The position numbers and the translations under genes were made by a program. The notes below the pieces were generated by a model, which saw nothing but the letters and a program-made list of their open reading frames with translations, did no database searches and was not told the origin of the DNA. This document shows, one piece after another, positions 27,979-37,245 of a DNA stretch of 64,000 nt. Origin of the DNA: Burkholderia sp. S171 (GTDB lineage Bacteria; Pseudomonadota; Gammaproteobacteria; Burkholderiales; Burkholderiaceae); assembly GCF_009766085.1 (NCBI RefSeq), contig NZ_LMUF01000015.1, positions 62,001 through 126,000 of the forward strand, written 5' to 3'. Position 1 is the first letter of the stretch. Each line of letters opens with the position of its first letter.

Positions 27979-30900
27979 TCAGCGTAAAGGCAAAGACGCG
28001 GTTGCTGGTTTCTGCTGCCGCACCGGTGCGCCAAGCGCACGCAGCGTTTCCTTGACCGTCGAAATCCGCACGGCAAGATCCGGACTGCGCACTTCTATGC
28101 GCAGCTTGTCCTGCCCCGCGAGCTTGATGTGCTTGTTCTTCTGCACCATCTCGATGATCTTCATGGCATCGACGGGTGGGTTCGGAATGAACTGCAATGC
28201 AATCGCGTGCTCGGCCGCGTCGATCTTGATAATGCCCAGCGGCTTGGCCGCGAGGCGCAGCTTATGCGTCTCGACCAGCGCGCTTGCCTGGGGCGGCAGT
28301 TTGCCGAAACGGTCGATCAACTCTTCCAGGATGCTGTCGATAGAATCGCTCGTTTCGCAATTCGCCATGCGTTTGTACAGCGACAAACGTTCCTGAACAT
28401 CGCCGCAATAATCGGCGGGAAGGATGGCCGGCGCGTGCAGGTTGATCTCGGTCGTGGCGGCGAGCGGCGAGTTCAGATCGGGCTCGCGGCCTTCCTTCAG
28501 CGCTCGCACGGCGTCGTTGAGCATGTCGGTGTAAAGCTGGAAACCGATCTCGTGGATTTCGCCCGATTGTTTGTCGCCGAGCACTTCACCCGTGCCGCGA
28601 ATTTCCAGATCGTGCATCGCGAGATAGAAGCCGGAACCGAGTTCCTCCATCTGCTGGATCGCTTCCAGCCGGCGCTGCGCCTGTTTCGTGAGCGCGGCCG
28701 GATCGTGAACGAGCAAATACGCGTAAGCCTGATGGTGCGAACGCCCGACGCGCCCACGCAACTGATGCAACTGCGCGAGACCGAATTTATCGGAGCGATG
28801 GATCAGGATCGTGTTTGCGCTCGGCACGTCGATCCCCGTTTCGATAATCGTCGTGCACAGCAGCACGTTCGCGCGCTGGCCGACAAAATCGCGCATCACG
28901 CGTTCGAGTTCGCGTTCGTGCATCTGCCCGTGCGCGACCGCAATACGCGCTTCCGGCACGAGCGCTTCGAGCATCGCGCGACGGTTGTCGATCGTCTCGA
29001 CTTCGTTGTGCAGGAAATAAACCTGTCCGCCGCGCTTCAGTTCGCGCAGCATTGCCTCGCGGATCACGCCGTCTTCTTCACGTCGAACGAAGGTCTTGAT
29101 CGCCAGGCGCTTTTGCGGCGCGGTGGCGATGATCGAGAAGTCGCGCAGCCCCTCCAGCGCCATGCCCAGAGTACGGGGAATGGGCGTAGCGGTGAGCGTC
29201 AGCACATCGACTTCCGCGCGCAGCGCCTTGAGTGCCTCCTTCTGCCGCACACCGAACCTGTGTTCCTCGTCGATGATCACCAGCCCGAGCCGCTTGAACA
29301 CGACATCGGTGGAGAGCAGCTTGTGCGTGCCAATGACAATATCGATTGTGCCTTCATTGATTGCCGCAATCGATGCCGCGACTTCCTTCGTGCTCTTGAA
29401 ACGCGAGAGTTCAGCGATCTTCACGGGCCAGTCTGCGAAACGGTCGGTGAACGTGTTCGTATGCTGTTCGGCGAGCAGGGTGGTCGGCGACAGAATTGCC
29501 ACCTGCTTGCCGCCCATCACCGCGATAAACGCCGCCCGCAGCGCCACTTCCGTCTTGCCGAAACCAACGTCGCCGCAAACCAGCCGGTCCATTGGCTTGC
29601 CGCTGGTCATATCGCCGATCACAGCGGTGATTGCCGCGGCCTGATCGGGCGTTTCTTCGAAGCCGAAACTCTCCGCGAACTTCGCGTAATCACGCGCTTC
29701 GAGTGGGAACGAATGACCTTCGCGCAGCGCCCGGCGTGCATAAAGATTGAGCAGTTCGGCTGCCGTATCGCGGATTTGCTGCGCGGCTTTGCGCTTGGCT
29801 TTGTCCCACTGGCCGGAGCCGAGCGCGTGCAACGGCGCGCTTTCCGGGTCGGCGCCGCTGTAGCGCGAGATCACGTGAAGCTGGGCGACCGGCACGTACA
29901 GCTTGCTTTCGTTCTGGTATTCGAGATGCAGGAACTCGGTTTCACCTTCGCCCAGATCCATCGATACCAGGCCCATATAGCGCCCAATACCATGCTGCGT
30001 ATGCACGACCGGATCGCCGATTTTCAGCTCGGAGAGGTCGCGCACCATCGAATCGACGTTGCTCGCCTGCTCCTGGCGACGCCGTCCGGCGCGCCGCGTG
30101 AGCTGTCCGTATAGCTCGGTCTCCGTGATGATCGAGATGCCTTCTCCGGGCAGCGCAAAGCCGTTCGCAAGCGGCGCTACGCCCAGCGAGAATTTGTGAT
30201 CACCGGTGAGCCATTCCTGGAAGGTGTCGTCGAGCGACGCGCGCAGGCCGTTATCGGCGAGCAATTGCTGGATCGTCTCGCGTCGTCCGGCGGATTCGGT
30301 CGCGAACAACACGCGATTCGACGTTTGTTCCAGGTAATGGCGCAGCGCGAGCAACGGCTCTTCAGCGTGACGATCGATGGCCAGACCGGGCAACGGCACT
30401 GCCCAGCCGCCCTCTGGCGTGGCCGGAAACTTGATCTGCGCGAAGGGTTTGGCGAACGAGAAAAAGTCGTCGTCGCTGAGAAACAGGCGTTGCGGTTCAA
30501 GCAGCGGCCGCTCACGGTCATGCGACAAGAAGTTGTAGCGCTGCCGCGTGTCGTTCGTGAAGCGCTTGATGGCCGCGTCCATGTCACCGACGAACGCCAG
30601 TTGCGCGTCTTGCGGCAAGTAATGGAACAGCGTGGCGGTTTCGTCGAAGAACAGCGGCAGGTAATACTCGATCCCCGCTGCCGGCACGCCATTGCCGATG
30701 TCCTTGTATATCGATGAGCGGCTTGGATCGCCCTCGAACACCTCGCGCCAGCGACTGCGGAAGGCCGTGCGCGCGGGTTCATCGAAGGGAAATTCGCGGC
30801 CGGGCAGCAGGCGCACGTCGCGCACCGGATACAGGCTGCGCTGCGTGTCGGGATCGAAGGCGCGGATGGAATCGACCTGATCGTCGAACAAATCGATCCG

Positions 30901-31470
30901 GTACGGCAGCGGCGAGCCCATCGGATACAGATCGAGGAGCGAACCGCGCACGCAATATTCGCCGGGGCGCACGACTTGGCTCACATGCTCGTAGCCCGCG
31001 AGCGTCAACTGGCTCTTCAGTTTTGCCTCGTTCAGCCGCTCGCCCTGCGTGAACGAAAACGTATACGCAGCCAGAAACGATGCCGGCGGCATTCTGTAAA
31101 GCGCAGTGGTCGCGGGCACGAGCAGGATGTCGCAGCGTCCTTCGCCCAGGTCGTGCAACGTCGCCAATCGCGCCGAAACCAGGTCCTGATGGGGCGAAAA
31201 CGTGTCGTAGGGCAGCGTTTCCCAGTCGGGCAAAAGCCTTACGCGGGCGTCCGGCGCGAAAAACGGAATTTCGACCGCAAGACGTTGCGAATCGACGGCG
31301 CTCGCGCACATGACGACCAATAACGGGACTTTTTCGCGAAAAGCCAAGTGGTAGCGTGCCAGGGCGAGGGCGTCGGAGGAACCGGTGGCGCCATCGAAGG
31401 CAAAGCGCTGACCAGCTTTGACGAGTGCGATAGGGGACGTTGACTGCAAACTGACGGCTTTTGAAGGCAT
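27979..31470 (-). CDS. mfd: Transcription-repair coupling factor
   Basis: 1163-residue DNA translocase that removes stalled RNA polymerase at lesions and recruits UvrA. The UvrB-like N-terminal module has LPDWETLPYDTFSPHQDLVS. The RNA-polymerase-interacting domain is around residues 480-560 (DPVVHTQHGIGRYMGL). The SF2 helicase has Walker A GDVGFGKTEVALRAAF, DEEHRFG and TATPIPRTLGMAL. The C-terminal TRCF domain ends the protein. Length and domain order are complete. It is divergent from ispD. Confidence 0.96.
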   Translation of the reverse strand: MPSKAVSLQSTSPIALVKAGQRFAFDGATGSSDALALARYHLAFREKVPLLVVMCASAVDSQRLAVEIPFFAPDARVRLLPDWETLPYDTFSPHQDLVSARLATLHDLGEGRCDILLVPATTALYRMPPASFLAAYTFSFTQGERLNEAKLKSQLTLAGYEHVSQVVRPGEYCVRGSLLDLYPMGSPLPYRIDLFDDQVDSIRAFDPDTQRSLYPVRDVRLLPGREFPFDEPARTAFRSRWREVFEGDPSRSSIYKDIGNGVPAAGIEYYLPLFFDETATLFHYLPQDAQLAFVGDMDAAIKRFTNDTRQRYNFLSHDRERPLLEPQRLFLSDDDFFSFAKPFAQIKFPATPEGGWAVPLPGLAIDRHAEEPLLALRHYLEQTSNRVLFATESAGRRETIQQLLADNGLRASLDDTFQEWLTGDHKFSLGVAPLANGFALPGEGISIITETELYGQLTRRAGRRRQEQASNVDSMVRDLSELKIGDPVVHTQHGIGRYMGLVSMDLGEGETEFLHLEYQNESKLYVPVAQLHVISRYSGADPESAPLHALGSGQWDKAKRKAAQQIRDTAAELLNLYARRALREGHSFPLEARDYAKFAESFGFEETPDQAAAITAVIGDMTSGKPMDRLVCGDVGFGKTEVALRAAFIAVMGGKQVAILSPTTLLAEQHTNTFTDRFADWPVKIAELSRFKSTKEVAASIAAINEGTIDIVIGTHKLLSTDVVFKRLGLVIIDEEHRFGVRQKEALKALRAEVDVLTLTATPIPRTLGMALEGLRDFSIIATAPQKRLAIKTFVRREEDGVIREAMLRELKRGGQVYFLHNEVETIDNRRAMLEALVPEARIAVAHGQMHERELERVMRDFVGQRANVLLCTTIIETGIDVPSANTILIHRSDKFGLAQLHQLRGRVGRSHHQAYAYLLVHDPAALTKQAQRRLEAIQQMEELGSGFYLAMHDLEIRGTGEVLGDKQSGEIHEIGFQLYTDMLNDAVRALKEGREPDLNSPLAATTEINLHAPAILPADYCGDVQERLSLYKRMANCETSDSIDSILEELIDRFGKLPPQASALVETHKLRLAAKPLGIIKIDAAEHAIALQFIPNPPVDAMKIIEMVQKNKHIKLAGQDKLRIEVRSPDLAVRISTVKETLRALGAPVRQQKPATASLPLR

Positions 31471-31580
31471 AAAGTGTGCGGGGAACCGTTCGCGTGCGAA
31501 AGTGCGCGCGGGACCGGCATGGTCGCGATGGTCCTATTATAAAATCCGGACTTCACTTTTGACTTGGGCGTTTTCAACTC

Positions 31581-32294
31581 GTGACTTCCCGCCTGTTCGC
31601 CCTCATTCCGTGCGCCGGTTCTGGCAGCCGTTCTGGCGCACCGATGCCGAAGCAATACCAGACTGTCGGCCGCCATCCGATGCTGCGTTATTCGCTCGCC
31701 GCCTTTGACGCCTGTTCCGAATTTGCCCAGACGCTGGTCGTGCTGGCGCCGGGCGATCATCATTTCGATGACCGCCGTTTCGCCGGTTTGCGCTTCGCCG
31801 TGCAACGCTGCGGCGGCACGACGCGGCAGGCGTCGGTGTTCAATGGTCTCGCGGCGCTGACCGGTTTCGGTGCGCGCGACGATGACTGGGTGCTGGTGCA
31901 CGACGCAGCGCGCCCCGGGCTCACACCGGAGATGATCCGGCGGCTGGTGAGCGAATTGAAGAACGATCCGGTTGGCGGAATTCTGGCGCTGCCGGTGGCT
32001 GACACGCTCAAGCGGATCGAGGCTGAAGGCGTCGCGCACGACGAAGGGCGCATTGCCCGCACGGAGTCGCGTAACGGCTTGTGGCAGGCACAGACGCCGC
32101 AGATGTTCCGCCTGGGCATGCTGCGCGATGCCATCACGCGGGCGCAGCAGGACGGCCACGATCTCACCGACGAAGCCAGCGCTATCGAGTGGCTCGGACA
32201 TGCGCCAAGGCTGATTCAGGGAAGCCTGCGCAATTTCAAGGTGACGTATCCGGAAGATTTCGCACTGGCGTCGGCTATGCTCGGCGGTGCTTGA
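31581..32294 (+). CDS. ispD: 2-C-methyl-D-erythritol 4-phosphate cytidylyltransferase
   Basis: 237-residue enzyme that couples CTP to methylerythritol phosphate in isoprenoid synthesis. The nucleotide-binding loop is [20 protein letters not shown], followed by [13 protein letters not shown] and the C-terminal [11 protein letters not shown]. It starts at a GTG. Its stop lies inside the first unit of a 13-nt tandem repeat, and ispF follows after 82 bp. Confidence 0.95.
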   Translation: MTSRLFALIPCAGSGSRSGAPMPKQYQTVGRHPMLRYSLAAFDACSEFAQTLVVLAPGDHHFDDRRFAGLRFAVQRCGGTTRQASVFNGLAALTGFGARDDDWVLVHDAARPGLTPEMIRRLVSELKNDPVGGILALPVADTLKRIEAEGVAHDEGRIARTESRNGLWQAQTPQMFRLGMLRDAITRAQQDGHDLTDEASAIEWLGHAPRLIQGSLRNFKVTYPEDFALASAMLGGA

Positions 32295-32355
32295 TTCAGT
32301 GGTTTGATTCAGTGGTTTGATTCAGTGGTTTGATGCAGCGGTTTGATGCAGTGCC
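32291..32355 (+). repeat. Five tandem 13-bp repeats between ispD and ispF
   Basis: The unit TTGATTCAGTGGT is present three times exactly (32291-32329), then as TTGATGCAGCGGT and TTGATGCAGTGCC. The first unit contains the ispD stop codon. Because 13 is not a multiple of 3, each unit is in a new frame. Confidence 0.95.
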
Positions 32356-32376
32356 CTTTACTTTCTAGGACTATCG

Positions 32377-32868
32377 ATGGATTTCAGAATCGGACAAGGC
32401 TACGACGTTCACCAACTGGTCGAAGGCCGGCCGCTCATCATCGGTGGCGTCAGTATTCCCTACGAGCGCGGGCTGCTCGGCCATTCGGACGCTGACGTGC
32501 TGCTGCACGCGATTACTGACGCGCTGTTCGGCGCTGCGGCTATGGGCGATATCGGCCGGCATTTTCCGGATACGGACGCGGACTTCGCTGGCGCGGATAG
32601 CCGGGTGCTGCTGCGCGAGGCTTTTGCACGCGTCTCGGAAGCCGGTTTCGCGATCATGAATGTCGATTCGACCGTCATCGCGCAGGCGCCAAAGCTGGCG
32701 CCGTATATCGAAGCGATCCGGGCGAACATTGCTGAGGATCTTGAGCTGCCGCTGACTCGCGTGAACGTGAAGGCCAAGACCAATGAGAAGCTGGGCTATC
32801 TGGGGCGCAAGGAAGGCATCGAGGCGCAGGCTGCCGTGTTGCTGATGCGTACGGGTATTGACGCTTGA
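32377..32868 (+). CDS. ispF: 2-C-methyl-D-erythritol 2,4-cyclodiphosphate synthase
   Basis: 163-residue trimeric enzyme that forms the cyclodiphosphate intermediate of the MEP pathway. The N terminus [14 protein letters not shown] gives metal ligands Asp10 and His12, [12 protein letters not shown] holds the third His, and [11 protein letters not shown] and [12 protein letters not shown] are conserved. It forms an ispDF unit with the gene upstream. Confidence 0.96.
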   Translation: MDFRIGQGYDVHQLVEGRPLIIGGVSIPYERGLLGHSDADVLLHAITDALFGAAAMGDIGRHFPDTDADFAGADSRVLLREAFARVSEAGFAIMNVDSTVIAQAPKLAPYIEAIRANIAEDLELPLTRVNVKAKTNEKLGYLGRKEGIEAQAAVLLMRTGIDA

Positions 32869-32892
32869 GCGCCTGCGTGTGAAAACGCAAAT

Positions 32893-32930
32893 AAAAACGC
32901 CACGCTCGGATCAAAGCGTGGCGTTTTTGG
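32893..32930 (+). terminator. Terminator between convergent ispF and ahpD
   Basis: The stem AAAACGCCACGCT (ending 32906) pairs with AGCGTGGCGTTTT (from 32915) and ends in a T run. The A run on the other side lets it work in both directions. Confidence 0.88.
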
Positions 32931-32950
32931 GTGCTTGAACCTGAAACGGC

Positions 32951-33475
32951 TTAATGACCTTCAGCGGCAATCGCCAACTGAGCGGCGTTGATTACCGCAG
33001 CAATTCGCCCCACATCCCGCAATTGCGTTGTGCTCATTCCCTCGCCAACGAGATTCTCATAGTGCGACTTCACGCAGAAGTGGCACTTTCCAACAATCGA
33101 TGCCGCCAGCGCATACATCTCGAAGCGCCGTTTATCGACGCCGCCATGCGTCGCGTATGCGTTCATGCGAAGTGCAGCGGGCTGCGTCTTCAGATCGGCG
33201 TTATCGGCCATTTCCAGGTACGGATACCAGACATTGTTCATGCCCATCAACGCGGCTGCGGTCAACGCGCCATTCGTTTCTTCAGCCGACAAAACGCCCG
33301 ACGAGCGGATCAACGCGACAATCTTCGTCGCCTTCGCCGCATAGGCGGCAGCCAGCGCAACGCCCACCGCGTCATTGCCTTCCAGCGATGAACGCGCGAT
33401 CGTGCCATCCACGTTCAGCCGGATGTCCTTGGCATAGTCGGGAATGAGTTCTTTAATCGATGCGAGGAATTCCAT
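32951..33475 (-). CDS. ahpD: AhpD-type alkyl hydroperoxidase/disulfide reductase
   Basis: 174-residue carboxymuconolactone-decarboxylase-fold protein. The redox motif CHFC is at residues 131-134, followed by SHYENL with the proton-relay His. AhpD reduces AhpC in species without a dedicated AhpF; its position downstream of ahpC fits that. The ATG at 33475 has AGGAG upstream. A terminator-like hairpin separates it from ahpC. Confidence 0.92.
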   Translation of the reverse strand: MEFLASIKELIPDYAKDIRLNVDGTIARSSLEGNDAVGVALAAAYAAKATKIVALIRSSGVLSAEETNGALTAAALMGMNNVWYPYLEMADNADLKTQPAALRMNAYATHGGVDKRRFEMYALAASIVGKCHFCVKSHYENLVGEGMSTTQLRDVGRIAAVINAAQLAIAAEGH

Positions 33476-33500
33476 AAATTTCTCCTATCTGATCAGCGAT

Positions 33501-33545
33501 AAAAAAGCCCGTCGGCTCGAGCTTAACTCGGAAAGCTGACGGGCT
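33501..33545 (-). terminator. Terminator-like hairpin between ahpC and ahpD
   Basis: Read on the minus strand, AGCCCGTCAGCT pairs with AGCCGACGGGCT (one G-T pair) across a 16-nt loop and is followed by TTTTTT. It lies 34 nt after the ahpC stop and 26 nt before the ahpD start, so it should reduce ahpD transcription relative to ahpC. Confidence 0.8.
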
Positions 33546-33579
33546 AGGGCGAAAGCCATGAGGCTCTCGCCGATACAAC

Positions 33580-34128
33580 TTACAGCGTCGAACCGCCGAC
33601 AGCGCGATTGCACGGGCACAGTTCGTCCGTTTGCAGACCGTCGAGAATACGGAGGATTTCTTCCGGATTACGGCCCACGTTCAGGTTGTTCACCGACACG
33701 TGCTGGATCACATTGTCCGGATCGATCACGAACGTTGCGCGCAGCGCCACGCCCGCTTCCTTGTCACGAATTCCGAGCTGGTCGATCAACTCGCCCTTCA
33801 CATCGCCGAACGAATAGTGGTTCAGCTTGCTCAGATCCTTGTGCTCCCGGCGCCATGCCAGTTTCACAAATTCGTTGTCCACGCTGCCGCCGAGCAACAC
33901 TGCATCGCGATCGGCGAAATCGCTGTTCAATTTGCCGAATTCGACGATTTCCGTCGGGCAAACGAACGTGAAATCCTTCGGGTAGAAGTACAGGATCTTC
34001 CACTTGCCAGGGAACGACTGTTCGGTGATGTCTTCAAACGCCGATACGCCATTTTCTTCGTGATGATTGAAACCCGGCTTTGCAGCAGTAACGGTAAACG
34101 CTTCAACTTTATCGCCCACGGTCTTCAT
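33580..34128 (-). CDS. ahpC: Peroxiredoxin AhpC (2-Cys)
   Basis: 182-residue thiol peroxidase. The peroxidatic cysteine is Cys57 in FTFVCPTEIVEF. The C-terminal LCPCNRAVGG carries Cys171 and Cys173, the arrangement seen in AhpC proteins that work with AhpD. The start has AGGAG upstream. A near-perfect sigma-70 promoter lies about 115 bp upstream and is covered by an inverted repeat. Confidence 0.93.
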   Translation of the reverse strand: MKTVGDKVEAFTVTAAKPGFNHHEENGVSAFEDITEQSFPGKWKILYFYPKDFTFVCPTEIVEFGKLNSDFADRDAVLLGGSVDNEFVKLAWRREHKDLSKLNHYSFGDVKGELIDQLGIRDKEAGVALRATFVIDPDNVIQHVSVNNLNVGRNPEEILRILDGLQTDELCPCNRAVGGSTL

Positions 34129-34243
34129 ATGAATACTCCTGTGTTCGTTGGAAGAAAATCCAGCCTAACTGATCGCTGTAACGCTCACATGACGCAGCAT
34201 CAAACTCTCGATGAGAAGCTGATGAACGCGTTGAACGATCCTC

Positions 34244-34275
34244 ATTATAACTCTATTGACTATCAATTTCAATAG
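34244..34275 (-). promoter_or_regulatory. ahpC promoter with overlapping inverted-repeat operator
   Basis: On the minus strand, -35 TTGAAA (34267-34272) and -10 TATAAT (34244-34249) are separated by exactly 17 bp. The arms CTATTGA (34253-34259) and TCAATAG (34269-34275) form an inverted repeat across the -35 and spacer. Further ATAG/CTAT-like half-sites occur upstream, which recalls OxyR sites, but the spacing does not fit the OxyR consensus exactly. Confidence 0.7.
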
Positions 34276-34338
34276 ATTTTGACTAACGATCTGGATAGCT
34301 TTTAACGAATGGACCGATAGCATCCGGACGAGATCGGG

Positions 34339-35697
34339 TTAGCGGAAAGTGCGTTTTTCCATCGCCGGGAAGTCGATGGTCACCTCAAAACCCGCGTGCG
34401 GATGGCGATTGCGCAATCGCAATGTGCCGCGCTGCCGGGTGACCAGCCGTTGCACGATGGCCATGCCAAGCCCGGTGCCGTTGGCCTGCGTGCGGGCTGT
34501 GTCCACGCGATAAAACGGCCGCGTAATCAACGCGACCTGATCTTCGGGAATGCCGCCCCCCTCATCCATCACCGACAACTCCACGCGCCCGTGATTGACC
34601 TTCGTTTGCAGCGTGATCCGGGCGATATCGTCCACAGCGCTGCGCCCGTACTTGCGCGCGTTTTCCAGCAAATTGCCGATAACCCGCCGCACGTCGGTCG
34701 GGTCCCCTTCTACGATAGCGCCCTGGGCCAGATCGGTTTTCATCAGCACGCCGTCTTCCGCGTAGAAACGCGCGGCCATTTCACCGCCGATCAGCGATAA
34801 ATCGACCGCTTCGGCCATGCGCTGCACCGGCCGGGCGTAGTCGAGGAAACGCCCGATGATCATGTCCATCTGTTCGATGTCATCGACCATCGCAAGTTTC
34901 GTCGCTTCATCCGACGGACTCATTTCCGTTTCGAGCCGCAAGCGTGCAAGCGGCGTGCGCAAATCGTGCGAGATGCCCGCGAGCATCAGTGCACGGTCGG
35001 CGTCGAGCTGTTCGAGGTCCTGCACCATCTGGTTGAAACTGCGATTGGTTTCGGCGGCCACGCCCATGCCACGCTCGGGCAACGGCTCAGGCGATTGCCC
35101 CGAACCGACCCTGCGCGCCGCCAGGGCAAGGCGCGCGAACGGCCGATTCACAAGACTGGTAATGAACGCCGCCCCGAATAGCGATAGCGCCAGCGCAAAG
35201 ACGCCCCAGCCGGCCCATTGCAGGCCGGTGACGTTATCGAGTTGATCGCGGTCGAGCGCCACCCAGTAATCATCGTCGTCGATCTTGAAGCTGATCCAGA
35301 CGCCCGGAATGTCGTTGACCGATTGCGCGATCACCGTGTCGTTGCCGAGCCGGCCGCGCACGTCATGCTCGATCAGGCGGTTCAGCGACTCGTCGGGCTG
35401 AAGGCGATATTTATCGGTGGTTTCACGCGGGTACACGCGCACCCCTTCATTGCTCTCCAGATCCTGCAGCAAAGCACGGCGCAGGTCAGGGTCGGAATAA
35501 AGGAGGGCGGTACGGGTGAGCTTGACGACCGCGACGAGTTGAAGCGCCACGCGCTGCGCGCGCGGTTCGCGTTCGATCACCCGGAAGCTCTGGAACCATG
35601 CGGCGATGCTGACCGCAATCAACAACGCGATCAACGCGAAGGTCCGCCAGAACAGGCCACCGAACGCGTGCGTCAGTAGCCGCCTGTCAATCCGCAT
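34339..35697 (-). CDS. EnvZ/RisS-type sensor histidine kinase
   Basis: 452-residue inner-membrane kinase. Transmembrane segments lie at about residues 17-36 and 160-182, flanking a periplasmic sensor of about 125 residues with an unusual acidic KIDDDDYW. A HAMP domain follows, then the phosphoacceptor His244 in GISHDLRTPLARL, and the N, G1 and G2 boxes (NLLENARKYG, DEGGGIP, GTGLGMAIV). It is encoded 69 bp after its response regulator. Close to Bordetella RisS and Burkholderia OmpR/EnvZ-like kinases; the signal is not known. Confidence 0.88.
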   Translation of the reverse strand: MRIDRRLLTHAFGGLFWRTFALIALLIAVSIAAWFQSFRVIEREPRAQRVALQLVAVVKLTRTALLYSDPDLRRALLQDLESNEGVRVYPRETTDKYRLQPDESLNRLIEHDVRGRLGNDTVIAQSVNDIPGVWISFKIDDDDYWVALDRDQLDNVTGLQWAGWGVFALALSLFGAAFITSLVNRPFARLALAARRVGSGQSPEPLPERGMGVAAETNRSFNQMVQDLEQLDADRALMLAGISHDLRTPLARLRLETEMSPSDEATKLAMVDDIEQMDMIIGRFLDYARPVQRMAEAVDLSLIGGEMAARFYAEDGVLMKTDLAQGAIVEGDPTDVRRVIGNLLENARKYGRSAVDDIARITLQTKVNHGRVELSVMDEGGGIPEDQVALITRPFYRVDTARTQANGTGLGMAIVQRLVTRQRGTLRLRNRHPHAGFEVTIDFPAMEKRTFR

Positions 35698-35766
35698 GGT
35701 TCGCTAATGCTCTTGCTTGTGGCGCGCACGGGGCGCGTTTGTCAGAACTCAATCAGAACTCAAATC

Positions 35767-36492
35767 TCAGGCCGCGCCGTCGGGAATGAAGACGTACCCG
35801 AGACCCCACACCGTCTGGATAAAGCGCGGGCTGCTCGGGTCCGGCTCGATCAGCTTGCGCAACCTTGAGATCTGCACGTCGAGACTGCGGTCGAAGACTT
35901 CGTATTCACGGCCGCGCGCCAGTTCCATGAGCTTTTCACGCGACAACGGCGCACGCGGATGTCGCGCGAACACTTTGAGCACCGAGAATTCGCCGGTGGT
36001 CAGCGGAATTTCCTGGCCGTTCTTGGTCAGCGTCCGCGTGGCGAGATTCAAGGCAAATTCGCCGAACTCAAAGACTTCAGTGGTTTCGGACGGCGCGCCC
36101 GGCAGTTCCGACGGCGACTGGCGACGCAGCACCGCGTGAATCCGCGCGACGAGTTCGCGCGGGTTGAACGGCTTTGGCAAATAGTCGTCCGCGCCCATTT
36201 CCAGGCCCACGATGCGGTCGACGTCTTCGCCTTTCGCGGTGAGCATGATGATGGGCGTACGGTCGTTGCTGCCCCGCAGACGGCGGCAGATCGAGAGTCC
36301 GTCTTCCCCCGGCAACATCAGGTCGAGCACGAGCAGGTCGAAACGTTCGCGTACCCAGAGCTTGTTCATCGACGGCGCATTTTCAGCGACATAGACATTA
36401 AAGCCCTGTTCGCCGAGATAACGCCGCAAAAGATCGCGCAAACGGGGATCGTCGTCGACTACGAGTATTTTTGAGGGATTTTTGGTTTCCAT
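35767..36492 (-). CDS. OmpR/RisA-type response regulator
   Basis: 241-residue two-domain regulator. The receiver has the acidic triplet VVDDDP (residues 11-16), phosphoacceptor Asp57 in LVLDLMLPGEDG and the K in LPKPFNPREL. The C-terminal winged helix has LTTGEFSVLKVFARHPRAPLSREKLM and ends VWGLGYVFIPDG. It is upstream of the kinase gene and forms an operon with it. Confidence 0.92.
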   Translation of the reverse strand: METKNPSKILVVDDDPRLRDLLRRYLGEQGFNVYVAENAPSMNKLWVRERFDLLVLDLMLPGEDGLSICRRLRGSNDRTPIIMLTAKGEDVDRIVGLEMGADDYLPKPFNPRELVARIHAVLRRQSPSELPGAPSETTEVFEFGEFALNLATRTLTKNGQEIPLTTGEFSVLKVFARHPRAPLSREKLMELARGREYEVFDRSLDVQISRLRKLIEPDPSSPRFIQTVWGLGYVFIPDGAA

Positions 36493-36544
36493 GCCCGCAT
36501 CTTAGCGCGATTAGAAAGAGCTGCTAGTTTGCTCCATTTCCAAG

Positions 36545-36559
36545 GTAACAGATAGTTAC
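36545..36559. promoter_or_regulatory. Inverted repeat upstream of the response-regulator gene
   Basis: GTAAC (36545-36549), five bases, GTTAC (36555-36559), then an AT-rich tract. It lies about 50 bp before the response-regulator start and could be an autoregulatory or other operator. Low support: one short palindrome. Confidence 0.3.
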
Positions 36560-36759
36560 AAAATTTACGGCGAGTGTGGCACGACGTAAAGGTTCTATGC
36601 GTACACTCCTTTACCTAAGCCCGTCATTCGGTGGATACTCCATTAGTACAACGATTGCGCGTCAGTTTTATGGCGGCATTAACCGTCGATTCTGGCATGA
36701 CACGCAAGCACGCCAAAGAGCCTGAGACTGTCCGGTTGTCGAGCAACGAAGGGAACAAC

Positions 36760-37245
36760 ATGAAGGGAGCGCGGCGGCGCATACCTGTGCGCACCAAGCG
36801 CATCATTCGACTAACGCTAATTGCTAGCGCGTTTTATGCCGTGTTCGCCGCGCGCACCGCTCTTGCGCAAGCTTCGCAATCCTCCAATCGCAGTTCGTCG
36901 GCGTTCGATCGTCCTGATTCGTCGATGTCTTCGACTTCATCTTCGTCATCAACTTCATCCTCGCCCTCCGCGTCCCGGTATTCGAATCCCGCAGGCGACA
37001 GTTCTGATTTCAATTCGCAACAGCCCAGAAAGCGCTTCGATGGCCGTTTCATGCGTGCGCAACATCGAATGCAGAAGCCGCTCAACGGTAATCGCGACCC
37101 GCAAGTGATGCCGGCCATGCCCCCGCCGCCAATCGATCCGCAACCGCCCGAGCGGCCTCCGCGACACGGCGTGATGACCGCAGATGAACGGCGGCTGCTG
37201 CGTCAGCACATTGAGGAAGCGGTCAGGGACCTCTATAAGCGTTGA
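36760..37245 (+). CDS. Exported low-complexity Ser/Pro-rich protein of unknown function
   Basis: 161-residue protein that I do not recognise. From the ATG at 36760 (AAGGG 9 nt upstream) it has a basic start, a hydrophobic core (LTLIASAFYAVFAARTALAQ) and a likely signal cleavage after ALAQ. A Ser-rich linker of about 50 residues follows, then a Pro-rich stretch (MPAMPPPPIDPQPPERPP). The end is a charged helix (TADERRLLRQHIEEAVRDLY). The frame is open upstream to 36631. It is divergent from the two-component genes and may be regulated with them. Confidence 0.65.
   Translation: MKGARRRIPVRTKRIIRLTLIASAFYAVFAARTALAQASQSSNRSSSAFDRPDSSMSSTSSSSSTSSSPSASRYSNPAGDSSDFNSQQPRKRFDGRFMRAQHRMQKPLNGNRDPQVMPAMPPPPIDPQPPERPPRHGVMTADERRLLRQHIEEAVRDLYKR

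Noticed and set aside
28129-30114. A 661-codon plus-strand frame
   Set aside because: Antisense to mfd, with Arg/Gln/His-rich sequence and no recognisable domain.
33545-33579. An ECF41-type promoter in front of ahpD, since ECF41 factors often control AhpD-like proteins
   Set aside because: I found no TGTCACA-N16-CGTC pattern in the ahpC-ahpD spacer, so a link from the sigma factor at 43.9 kb to ahpD has no support here.
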